From positions 1 to 9,544 of the forward strand of contig JAGGYO010000130.1 of assembly GCA_021162505.1 (NCBI GenBank): 9,544 nt of DNA, read 5' to 3'. The first letter of the stretch is position 1. Every line of letters begins with the position of its first letter. The position numbers and the translations under genes are program-made. This stretch comes from a bacterium. Lineage in GTDB: Bacteria; AUK180. The notes beneath the pieces were generated by a model. That model worked only from the letters and a program-made list of their open reading frames with translations. It was not told where the DNA came from and ran no database searches. Of this stretch, positions 1 to 6,961 are shown one piece after another.

Positions 1-2198
1 TAATTACCATTTAGATAAAATATTAGCTTAACGCCGCCTATGGCTTTTCCTGAATTATTATGAATATTCCCATTTATAGTACAGGTGTTTCTTGGAGTTG
101 CAGTAAAATTCTCACTTAAATAATTGCCATTAATGTTTGAATATTCTCTTTTGTCGGGTGTAAAATGATACCTAAAATCATTTGGTGTTGTGGTATATGT
201 TGCTCCCGGAATTAATTGAGAAAAATAAAATCCATTTTTATCTGTTTTAGCATTGTAGGTAAATTGAAAGGGATTATCAATGCTCATATCAATATCTGAT
301 AATTTATTCCCCAGTGTATCCGAAACAATTCCTTCTATAACCGAAGCAGCTTCATTTTCCAATAGCAACATTCCTGTATAAATACTTTCGATATAAAGAT
401 CTTTTCCATGAACAAAAGTAGGAATAGCAATACCCGGCAGACTATATGATGCTACTTCAACTGGATTTTCAGGATCTTGAATATTAAATGCTTTTATTTC
501 AGAATCATGGTCTTGACATAATGAAATATACAAAAAAAATCCCGAAGAATATGTTCCGTAAAGCATTTCTGTAAATGGAATATTTTTTATTAAACTCAAT
601 GAATTATTTTCAACCTTTATTATCCCAGCATAATAATCATTATCGCATATATAGAGATAATCTCCGTGCTTAGATATCCCTCCACAATTTCCCAGTGAAA
701 TGGAATCAAGCATTTTTGGAGATGAAGGATTAGCAATATCGATAAGATCAATACCATTAGAATAGCAGATAAATGCTTGTCCTTTTTCTTCATCAATTAA
801 TATATCATAAACATCACCATTTGGTATATATTCGCCTGTTTTTTTCAATAAGCCGCTGGGGTTGGAAACATCAATGATAAGAACCCCAAGATCTTTTGCA
901 GCAATATAGGCATTATCTTTAAAAACTCTTACTCCAAAAAACCAGTCGGTATCAATGGGATAGAAAGCAGTCATATTCACATTATAAGGATCGCTTATAT
1001 TAAAGATCTTTAAAGCCCTTAAATTAGGTATAGCAACATCTGTAACATAAGCATAATTTCCCTTAATATCTACTCCATAAAAATCACCCCAATCATAATA
1101 AACATAATTTATCGGCACGGGATAGGAATCATTTGTAATATCATAAATTATTAAACCGTCCTGACCGCCGGCAGAATAAGCATAATTTCCTCTTGCAATA
1201 ATATTGCTGCCGTACACAGGGGCATTATAGTATGATAATTGATCAGGATTTGATACAGTACTAATATCCAATAATCTGATACCCTCCCAATCGCCTAAAT
1301 AAGAATAATTTCCTGTTGAAGATAAGGAAATAAAATCACTATCATAGGAATTTTCACATACACTTGTAGGACTATCGGGATTACTAACATCCTTTATGGT
1401 ATAATATGAACTTCCCGAACCATCTCCTGAAATCGTATGTAAATAATTTTCATTAATAACCATTCCTTTAATTTTAGCATTGAACATCATAGTCATTTTA
1501 AATACGGGAGAATTCGGATTTGTTACATTGAATACTTTTATTTCATTTGTATAATATGAAGAAGTAAAAAGGGTGCTCCCATTTGACACGATGTACTGAC
1601 TAAAAATGTTTGAGTATTCATAAATCTTTATTATTGCAGCGGGATTGGAAATATTAAAAATAAAATATTTGTAATTAGATAATAAATAAAGATAATTTCC
1701 GGAAATATCGAGATCTTTTGCTGATGAATGATCAAATGAATAGATCAAATTAGGATTTGTAGTATCTGATATGTCATAAACCCTTAGCCCCTCATCCTTA
1801 ACGGCAAGATATAAATAATTACCTTTGATTTCCATTGCAGCAATATAATTATCGGTAGTAATAGAAGTATATGATTCTTCAAAAATATGTCTATGATCTG
1901 CTATATTTAAAATAGAAAACCCTCCATTATTAGAAACAACAAGATAGTTTCCTGAAATTACTTCCGATGAAATGCTTCCTTTAAATAAATAATAATTTTC
2001 TTCATAGGGCTTTGTTTTTTCGCTATAATTTATTATTATAAGCATACTGTCAGATAATACGAAAGCATTATCGGCATTTGCTAAAACTTTTTTTACACCA
2101 AAACCACCCATCATATTACCGCCAACAAATTTCATATTACTTGCAGCAGGTGAAAGAATAATGATAAACAATAAGCAAATAATAAATATTCGTCTCAT
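1..2198 (-). CDS. Exported LVIVD-repeat beta-propeller protein with C-terminal carboxypeptidase-regulatory-like domains (3' end outside window)
   Basis: The reading frame is open for 732 complete codons from the ATG at 2198 to the window edge, where it is cut, so the C-terminus is missing. Residues 1 to about 20 form a signal peptide (MRRI, then a hydrophobic run ending SPAAS), so the product is exported. From about residue 33 to 615 there are roughly fourteen repeats of about 42 residues. Each has a GNYLYL-type strand, a glycine turn and a DIS/NIS-NP element, for example VYDISDTTNP at 140-149, VFNVTNPNSP at 222-231 and LIDIANPSSP at 485-494. This is the LVIVD pattern, which is expected to fold as beta-propeller blades. 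Residues about 619-700 (VIEGIVSDTLG, then DKNGFYFSQLIPG) fit a carboxypeptidase-regulatory-like beta-sandwich, and a second one starts near 705. A Shine-Dalgarno AGGGGA lies at 2207-2212, eight bases from the ATG. The gene follows the barrel gene by 55 bases and is probably cotranscribed with it. The ligand or role is unknown; a sorting tail could lie beyond the edge. Confidence 0.85.
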   Translation of the reverse strand, partial: MRRIFIICLLFIIILSPAASNMKFVGGNMMGGFGVKKVLANADNAFVLSDSMLIIINYSEKTKPYEENYYLFKGSISSEVISGNYLVVSNNGGFSILNIADHRHIFEESYTSITTDNYIAAMEIKGNYLYLAVKDEGLRVYDISDTTNPNLIYSFDHSSAKDLDISGNYLYLLSNYKYFIFNISNPAAIIKIYEYSNIFSQYIVSNGSTLFTSSYYTNEIKVFNVTNPNSPVFKMTMMFNAKIKGMVINENYLHTISGDGSGSSYYTIKDVSNPDSPTSVCENSYDSDFISLSSTGNYSYLGDWEGIRLLDISTVSNPDQLSYYNAPVYGSNIIARGNYAYSAGGQDGLIIYDITNDSYPVPINYVYYDWGDFYGVDIKGNYAYVTDVAIPNLRALKIFNISDPYNVNMTAFYPIDTDWFFGVRVFKDNAYIAAKDLGVLIIDVSNPSGLLKKTGEYIPNGDVYDILIDEEKGQAFICYSNGIDLIDIANPSSPKMLDSISLGNCGGISKHGDYLYICDNDYYAGIIKVENNSLSLIKNIPFTEMLYGTYSSGFFLYISLCQDHDSEIKAFNIQDPENPVEVASYSLPGIAIPTFVHGKDLYIESIYTGMLLLENEAASVIEGIVSDTLGNKLSDIDMSIDNPFQFTYNAKTDKNGFYFSQLIPGATYTTTPNDFRYHFTPDKREYSNINGNYLSENFTATPRNTCTINGNIHNNSGKAIGGVKLIFYLNGN

Positions 2199-2253
2199 TT
2201 TTTATTTCCCCTAAAATAAATCCTTTACTTTACAGTAAATTTCTTTTCTTCCA

Positions 2254-3576
2254 TTATCTCCATCGGTATATGGCAGAGGCTGATATAACACTTGAACCAC
2301 TGCTTCCATTTATAAAATAAATATTGTTCAACAATAAGGTAGGATCAAATGCTATGTCTATATCAAATTTTTGTATATGAAAAGTTGAACCGATCCTAAT
2401 TGAAAGACCATAAGGCGTAGAATATTTTGTTTCACTGTCAATAGTACTCACAATTTGATTACCGGCCCAAGTAGGATCATTAATGGTCGTAGAGCCATTG
2501 AGTAAACATTTTGCTTGAAGTCCACCCCTTAAAGTTAACCAATTTTTCATATTATATTCAATTCCCGTAAGAAAATTCAAATAGGTATTATTGGTCTTAT
2601 AATTATATTCGGCGTAAACATCCTTATTACTTAAATTATTATAATCCATGCCTTCCCATTTGGAAGTAAGAGAGTAGAAATAAGAAGTAAAATAAACCAA
2701 TAGCTTTTCCGATTTTAATGTCTTTGATAATCCAATATAAAATTCGCTAATACCCTGATCGGTTTCATCTGTAAAATGAGTATCAAGTATATCATCATAA
2801 TTAGTATCTAATTTAAAATCAAGATCATGACTTAAACCGAAATGGTTAAATGTAAAAAAAAGATCCAGTATATTTGTTTTAAAAAGAGTCCAAAAACCCA
2901 TATATATGGCACCGTTCATTTTACCGTTAAAATTTGCCGCATCATGCCAAGCACCCGTATCATACACTTCACCTAATGTTGAATATTTATAAGAAGGTAT
3001 CCCGAATCTAAATCCTGCATCAACTACATTAAAAAAAGCAAGATCCTTTACCGTAAAATTCAACTTAAAATTAAGTTCACTTCCATGATTTTTAACTCCC
3101 AACTTTGCATCACCATCGGCAACAGGTGTGGTAATACTTTCATTTGTAGTATCCATATTCCCATAATTATAATTGAACAATAATCCGACAATGAATGAAT
3201 CCGTTAATTTCATTGATAATATTAAATGTATTAAATTATTTATCCCTGTTCCGGAAGTAGAATAAATTCCTACTGTACTTTTTCCGGCGGGTTCTACCCA
3301 GATGTTATTTAAAACAGGATATGAAGGTCCACCTAAATATAATGCCATAAAAAGTTTGGAGTTTAAAGAAAAATTAAATCCTCCATAATAAGAAGCATCT
3401 GCTAATCTTTCCAATTGAGCTGAATTTGAATACTGTGTAATATTATTCGGCAAATACAATACACTTGAAGAATCATCCACGACCCAAAATGGTGCAAAAA
3501 ATCCAGCTAATCTACCCTCAGTAGCAAAGGCGGATAACATTGCCAAAATGAAAAACATGCTAAAAAGTTTTTTCAT
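2254..3576 (-). CDS. Probable outer-membrane beta-barrel protein
   Basis: The 440-residue product has a clear signal peptide: MKKL, a hydrophobic stretch, and an AFA cleavage site near residue 18. The mature part has no hydrophobic helix. It shows many alternating aromatic/polar strands (for example FIVGLLFNYNYG, LNFKLNFTV, KLLVYFTSYFYS), loops rich in Asn, Asp, Ser and Gly, and a final hairpin from about residue 410 (DIDIAFDPTLLLNN, then SASAIYRWR). This is typical of an outer-membrane barrel, possibly a porin-like or structural protein; I cannot assign a named family or a substrate. The last residue is Arg after Trp, so the usual terminal aromatic of the barrel-assembly signal is shifted by one. 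GGAGG at 3583-3587 sits six bases before the ATG, and a strong promoter lies just upstream. The LVIVD-repeat gene follows after 55 bases, suggesting that the two exported proteins are made together. Confidence 0.75.
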   Translation of the reverse strand: MKKLFSMFFILAMLSAFATEGRLAGFFAPFWVVDDSSSVLYLPNNITQYSNSAQLERLADASYYGGFNFSLNSKLFMALYLGGPSYPVLNNIWVEPAGKSTVGIYSTSGTGINNLIHLILSMKLTDSFIVGLLFNYNYGNMDTTNESITTPVADGDAKLGVKNHGSELNFKLNFTVKDLAFFNVVDAGFRFGIPSYKYSTLGEVYDTGAWHDAANFNGKMNGAIYMGFWTLFKTNILDLFFTFNHFGLSHDLDFKLDTNYDDILDTHFTDETDQGISEFYIGLSKTLKSEKLLVYFTSYFYSLTSKWEGMDYNNLSNKDVYAEYNYKTNNTYLNFLTGIEYNMKNWLTLRGGLQAKCLLNGSTTINDPTWAGNQIVSTIDSETKYSTPYGLSIRIGSTFHIQKFDIDIAFDPTLLLNNIYFINGSSGSSVISASAIYRWR

Positions 3577-3596
3577 ATCAAACCTCCATGTATATA

Positions 3597-3625
3597 ATTA
3601 TACAATATAATGGGTTTTATACCAA
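3597..3625 (-). promoter_or_regulatory. Sigma70-type promoter for the barrel/LVIVD gene pair
   Basis: Read on the minus strand there is TTGGTA at 3625-3620, a spacer of exactly 17 bases and a perfect TATAAT at 3602-3597. Transcription would start near 3590, giving a short leader of about 14 bases that just includes the GGAGG at 3587-3583. The -35 box matches the consensus at four of six positions. The interval between this promoter and the stop codon of the upstream gene (3674) holds no other feature I can support. Confidence 0.7.
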
Positions 3626-3673
3626 ATATTTTTAGTTCTAATAGGGCTATTCACCAATCTCTGTTTTTTTTTA

Positions 3674-4450
3674 TCATTGTGAAATTTTTAAAAACGCTTT
3701 TATTCCTTCACGATAAAAACTATTAGGAAAACGAATTTGAAATACTTCACAACCTTTTTTAAGCTCTTTGTACTTTTTCATTTTTTTCAAACACATTAAT
3801 TTTCTATAAAACGCTTCTTCAAATAGATCATTATCCTTAGTTTTTTCCAAAACATAATCAATTTTAAGCAAAGCATTTCCAAAATACCCTTTTCTATAAT
3901 CCTCTTTTGCAATACCAAATATATTATAAGTGGTACCAACCTTCCAATCCTCCCCTTTTACACCGTAATAGGCGTACCTTGCAAGGTCTTCCCATGAAAA
4001 TTCACCTAATTTTTGTTTATAATTACCGTGTTTAAAAATCGCTTTGTAATTTTTATTAAGATCTGTTTTAATATTCTCATCCAATTTTGTCAGCTTAAGC
4101 TTGTTAATATCAGGTGTAAAAATGGAATAATTGGGCATAGTATCATTTATTACAATGTTCATAGGAGCAGTATTTGCCTTGGTTTTTTGCGGATCAATTA
4201 CGGCTTTCGGAACCGAGTATTGAGGTATATATCTTCGCTTTTTTGTTTTGGATTTTTTTTTAATGGGTTTTACTTTTTTAATTATTGGCTCTCTCCTTTT
4301 TTGAATATCGTAAAGGTAGAAATATTTATCCTGGTTTGGGATAGTTGAAATACTCTTTCCACCATGGATGTTAATGATAATGACCAACAGTAAAAATAAT
4401 AAGAGATTTGAAACAAGCGACAATATACCTGCTAAGAAGTATTTTCTCAT
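3674..4450 (-). CDS. Inner-membrane-anchored protein with TonB-like N-terminus and TPR-like C-terminus
   Basis: The product from the ATG at 4450 has 258 residues. A short basic start (MRKY) is followed by one transmembrane helix at about residues 5-27 (LAGILSLVSNLLLFLLLVIII). A strongly basic Lys/Pro-containing stretch follows at about 51-73 (KRREPIIKKVKPIKKK), then a low-complexity linker to about 125. This start resembles TonB/TolA-type anchors that reach into the periplasm. The C-terminal part (about 183-256) looks like two TPR-type helical hairpins (YRKGYFGNALLKIDYVLEK, then EEAFYRKLMCLKKMKKY and FPNSFYREGIKAFL), not a TonB domain. The frame stays open upstream to a TTG at 4585, but that start lies inside an inverted repeat and would put a long polar stretch before the helix, so I prefer 4450. 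There is no Shine-Dalgarno sequence before the ATG. No exbB or exbD is nearby. The role is unknown; a periplasm-spanning adaptor is a guess. Confidence 0.65.
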   Translation of the reverse strand: MRKYFLAGILSLVSNLLLFLLLVIIINIHGGKSISTIPNQDKYFYLYDIQKRREPIIKKVKPIKKKSKTKKRRYIPQYSVPKAVIDPQKTKANTAPMNIVINDTMPNYSIFTPDINKLKLTKLDENIKTDLNKNYKAIFKHGNYKQKLGEFSWEDLARYAYYGVKGEDWKVGTTYNIFGIAKEDYRKGYFGNALLKIDYVLEKTKDNDLFEEAFYRKLMCLKKMKKYKELKKGCEVFQIRFPNSFYREGIKAFLKISQ

Positions 4451-4454
4451 ATAG

Positions 4455-4485
4455 ATTATACGGGAATATGTTTTTTTTAGTTCAA
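4455..4485 (-). promoter_or_regulatory. Possible promoter for the TonB-like/TPR gene
   Basis: On the minus strand a perfect TATAAT lies at 4460-4455, with TTGAAC at 4485-4480 and a long 19-base spacer containing a run of eight A. The -10 box ends only four bases before the ATG at 4450. If it is functional, the transcript would be leaderless or nearly so, which fits the missing ribosome binding site. The match could also be chance in AT-rich DNA. Confidence 0.3.
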
Positions 4486-4599
4486 TTTCAGAAATTTTAG
4501 GAAAAACAGCAAATTTCGAATCTCTTTTAACCACTAATTGACAAATTAAACGAATTGAAGAAAAAAAGCAATGGAATAACCACAAAGCTCTAAAATGTC

Positions 4600-4632
4600 A
4601 ATGAATAATTAATAACGAATAATGAATAATTA
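4600..4632. repeat. Direct repeat of a 12-base AT-rich unit
   Basis: AATGAATAATTA occurs at 4600-4611 and again, identically, at 4621-4632, with a 21-base period and the related ATAACGAAT between them. It lies in the loop of the large inverted repeat. It resembles the short AT-rich intergenic repeats seen in many environmental genomes, and no coding frame explains it. Confidence 0.55.
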
Positions 4633-4655
4633 TGGGTTCTTGACAAACTTACGGT

Positions 4656-4668
4656 CTTCGCTACGCTC
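4656..4668 (-). repeat. GAGCGTAGCGAAG core of a dispersed intergenic repeat
   Basis: The minus strand reads GAGCGTAGCGAAG here. It is preceded on that strand by GGTCATTATGAACC, in a loop that is otherwise very AT-rich. From memory, GTCAT-n-GAGCGTAGCGAAG is the core of a common dispersed intergenic repeat in many bacterial genomes. Only this one copy is visible in the window, so its repetitive nature is recollection and not shown here. Confidence 0.4.
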
Positions 4669-4736
4669 GGTTCATAATGACCAATATAGGACTAATTGTC
4701 CTTTGTGTATTGTCAATTGCTTTCAGTGCTCTGTGG

Positions 4737-6188
4737 TTATTCCATTTTTTTTGCTTTTTTCGGGAAAATTAAGGTAAAAATTACTGCCATAATAAAAGCC
4801 ATAATAAAACTCGCAGCACGAGCAGTCAAAACCTTGTCAAGACCTGATATTTTCCATATAACGGTTACTAAAAATCCAGTAACCAGCGAAGCAACGACGC
4901 CAGAAGAGGAAAATTTCTTCCAGAAAAATGATAAAATAACAGCGGGAGCGAAGGAACATCCGATGCCTGCCCAAGCCCAATGAACTATTGTATAGATCAA
5001 ACTCTTGTCTGATGTGAATACCAATGCTAAAATAAATGCAAAAAGTCCAACGAAAAGAACGGTAATTCGTGAAATTACGACCATTTTTTTATTGCTAATG
5101 TTTTTTTTCATTGCTTTATGAATAATATCTTCACTTACAGAAGATGTTGCCACAAGTATCTGAGAATCAGCTGTTGACATCATAGCCGCAACGGCACCAG
5201 CAAGCAATATTCCCGCAATAGCAGGTGGGAACAGTTTCATTAACATTAGCGGTAATACCTGTTCAGCATCAGCAGTATTTCCCAATATGGCAAATGCCTC
5301 CAATCCGATAAGTATAGCACCGATATACGCAAAGATAGTCCAGGTTATTGCCACTATTTTGCCTGTCTTGACATCCTTTTTACTTTTCATTGCCATCCAA
5401 CGGGCATCGAGCTGCGGTTGCCCTCCTAAATATCCAAAGAACCATGCAAAATTAGAGAATATGAGAATACCGGCAGCAAAACCCGTGGCAGTTCCTGTCC
5501 ATTTATCCATTCCCAGACCTGCACCAGCAGTACTTAGGGCATTTATTATTGAAATATCGTGGGCAGATAAGTAAAATAAACCGATAATCGGTGTTACAAC
5601 TAATGTAATTATCATTAATATCCCTTGTATGACATCTGTCCAGACCACGGAAAAAAAGCCACCTGCCATGGAGTATGCTATTACAATAATAGCCGAAATA
5701 ATTACTCCTGTTGTTTTGGACATACCAAAGGTAACATTTAAGGTTTTGCCGGCACCATTGAACTGTGCAGCAACATATAAAACGAAGAAAAATATTATTA
5801 TTATACTTGAGAACAATCGAATAAATTGTGCCTTATCTTTATACTTTGCCGCAAAATAATCGGGTAAGGTTAAGGCATTATAGATATCCCTTTCTTTTCT
5901 GAATTTATCCGCTAACCAAAGCCATGAAACGGTGATACCACTAACACATCCTACTGCGATCCAAACCGAAGAAAGACCTGCTGTAAAAGCAAAACCGGTA
6001 AGACCGAGTACAAGCCATGCGGACTCACCTGTTGCTCTTTCTGATAATGCTAATGCCCAGCCGGGGATCTTTTTTGCACCAAGTAAAAAACCCTCTTGCG
6101 TCATTTTTTTCCTTGCAAAATAAAGACCAATACCAAGGATGAATGCTAAATAAAGAATAAATTCAACTGTTATTACTCCATTTGTCAT
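4737..6188 (-). CDS. Sodium:solute symporter, PutP-like (SSS family)
   Basis: The 483-residue polytopic inner-membrane protein is predicted to import a small solute, with proline or another small organic substrate most likely, coupled to sodium. It aligns along its length with proline permease PutP as I recall it: SAWLVLGLTG at 57-66, YNALTLPDYFAAKY at 103-116, GGFFSVVWTD at 176-185, GQPQLDARWMA at 256-266, AGILLAGAVAAMMST at 325-339 and WAWAGIGCSFAP at 404-415. S338-T339 match the conserved Ser-Thr of the sodium site. The aspartate that is essential in E. coli PutP (D55) aligns to G54, followed by E55. The length is normal. AGGAGG at 6198-6193 lies four bases before the ATG, and the gene has its own promoter. 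Hand-counted 60-base blocks reach 29 GC (5161-5220) against 17 in the redox gene (7441-7500), partly because the protein is rich in Gly and Ala. The substrate cannot be fixed from sequence alone. Confidence 0.88.
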   Translation of the reverse strand: MTNGVITVEFILYLAFILGIGLYFARKKMTQEGFLLGAKKIPGWALALSERATGESAWLVLGLTGFAFTAGLSSVWIAVGCVSGITVSWLWLADKFRKERDIYNALTLPDYFAAKYKDKAQFIRLFSSIIIIFFFVLYVAAQFNGAGKTLNVTFGMSKTTGVIISAIIVIAYSMAGGFFSVVWTDVIQGILMIITLVVTPIIGLFYLSAHDISIINALSTAGAGLGMDKWTGTATGFAAGILIFSNFAWFFGYLGGQPQLDARWMAMKSKKDVKTGKIVAITWTIFAYIGAILIGLEAFAILGNTADAEQVLPLMLMKLFPPAIAGILLAGAVAAMMSTADSQILVATSSVSEDIIHKAMKKNISNKKMVVISRITVLFVGLFAFILALVFTSDKSLIYTIVHWAWAGIGCSFAPAVILSFFWKKFSSSGVVASLVTGFLVTVIWKISGLDKVLTARAASFIMAFIMAVIFTLIFPKKAKKME

Positions 6189-6213
6189 AAGACCTCCTAT
6201 TCTCTCTCTTTTA

Positions 6214-6242
6214 ATTATATCATATTAAAAATATTTTAGCAA
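6214..6242 (-). promoter_or_regulatory. Sigma70-type promoter for the symporter gene
   Basis: The minus strand carries TTGCTA at 6242-6237, a 17-base spacer and a perfect TATAAT at 6219-6214. This has the same architecture as the promoter of the barrel gene. The -35 box overlaps the last codons and stop codon of the phosphoesterase gene (stop 6238-6236). The symporter can therefore be transcribed independently of the three-gene unit upstream. The predicted leader is about 19 bases and includes the AGGAGG. Confidence 0.65.
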
Positions 6243-6961
6243 TAGGGACGGTGTTTCAAATTCTTTCCATAAATTTTCCCATTTTCCAAGATCAAATAGG
6301 AAAAATGAACGAGCCAATCACCGGAATTAGCATAGGTGATATTCCTTTCTTTACGAATAATAGGGAAATGTGAATGCCCCAATACAACACCGTTAAACCC
6401 ATATTTTTTAGCAATTGTATAGGACTGTTTTTCAAGATAGTTCACCTCAAATTCTGAATGAGGACGGAAAACATCGGTCCTTGATATTTTTGGTAAGATA
6501 TATTTAAAGAAGGAGGGAGGGAAAAGAAAATTCAAAATATTTAATACAAGTTTACTGTGGGAAAAAGATTGCAAGGCGGTATATCCAATATCAGCTAAAT
6601 TAAAACCATCGCCATGATGAAGGAAAAAGCGTTTACTTCCCTGTTTTATTACTACTCCCCCTGATTTGTAAATAAAACCATGTGCTCTGATGGTGTTTTT
6701 ACCCCAATAATCATGATTTCCCGGAATGAAAATGGTACTTTTATTTAAAGAAGATATTTTTTCTAATAACTTTTTATTTTCACCATATCTTTTTTCTACA
6801 CTGTCCCATAAAAAATCAAATATATCCCCGAGCAGAATGAGATAATCGTAATCGTGAAAAGTACTAAGAAAATCAATAAATCGTTTACTGCCTTCAATGT
6901 TCTTATTTCCATAATGAATATCCGAAACAATAAGAACTCTTTTATCGGTCAAATCTATCAT
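6236..6961 (-). CDS. LpxH-like metallophosphoesterase (UDP-2,3-diacylglucosamine pyrophosphatase family)
   Basis: The 241-residue protein carries the whole calcineurin-type metal site in order: D14-I-H16 (VSDIHYG), G45-D46 (LLGDIFDF), G81-N82-H83-D84 (PGNHDYW), H116 (LHHGDG) and G195-H196-S-H198 (LGHSHFP). The length, the helical insert between the HHGD and GHSH motifs (about 130-185) and the closing SGDW segment match the LpxH-like family. In lipid A synthesis LpxH cleaves UDP-2,3-diacylglucosamine to lipid X and UMP at the cytoplasmic face. E. coli LpxH has GNRD where this protein has GNHD, so a related phosphatase activity is possible. The ATG overlaps the stop codon of the upstream gene (ATGA, 6961-6958). 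There is no good Shine-Dalgarno sequence, which points to translational coupling. Confidence 0.75.
   Translation of the reverse strand: MIDLTDKRVLIVSDIHYGNKNIEGSKRFIDFLSTFHDYDYLILLGDIFDFLWDSVEKRYGENKKLLEKISSLNKSTIFIPGNHDYWGKNTIRAHGFIYKSGGVVIKQGSKRFFLHHGDGFNLADIGYTALQSFSHSKLVLNILNFLFPPSFFKYILPKISRTDVFRPHSEFEVNYLEKQSYTIAKKYGFNGVVLGHSHFPIIRKERNITYANSGDWLVHFSYLILENGKIYGKNLKHRPYC

Larger units (their letters stand above)
4571..4745. repeat. Imperfect long inverted repeat with 18-base arms, spanning the symporter stop codon
   Basis: The arm 4571-4588 (ATGGAATAACCACAAAGC) is repeated in inverted orientation at 4745-4728 (ATGGAATAACCACAGAGC) with one mismatch, leaving 139 bases between the arms. In a minus-strand transcript the mismatch becomes a G-U pair, so all 18 positions can pair. 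Outside each arm a further similar A-rich stretch (AAAAAAGC, then an A run) continues, with a six-base length difference. The stem is therefore followed by a T-rich run on either strand (TGCTTTTTTTC on minus, TTTTTTTTGCTTTTTTC on plus). The arm at 4728-4745 contains the last two codons and the stop of the symporter gene. It may be a small mobile-type repeat with terminal inverted repeats, a two-way terminator, or both. Confidence 0.6.

Noticed and set aside
2224..2239. Hairpin TTTACT/AGTAAA between the barrel and LVIVD genes as a terminator
   Set aside because: The stem is only six AT-rich pairs and no T-run follows on the minus strand; the downstream gene has a good ribosome binding site, so read-through is more likely.
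4013..4348. Plus-strand open frame of 111 codons opposite the TonB-like/TPR gene
   Set aside because: It lies wholly antisense to a better-supported gene, has low-complexity Phe/Ile-rich content with no recognisable domain, and lacks a ribosome binding site.
4451..4585. N-terminal extension of the TonB-like/TPR gene to a TTG at 4585
   Set aside because: The TTG lies inside the inverted repeat, has no ribosome binding site, and the extension would put about 45 unrelated residues before a normal basic-plus-helix membrane anchor.
4688..4702. Small hairpin AGGAC/GTCCT as a simple intrinsic terminator of the symporter
   Set aside because: The stem has five pairs and is not followed by a T-run; it is treated as part of the repeat patchwork.
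4696..6123. Several short plus-strand frames opposite the symporter gene
   Set aside because: They are antisense shadows of a clearly recognised full-length transporter and their translations resemble no family.
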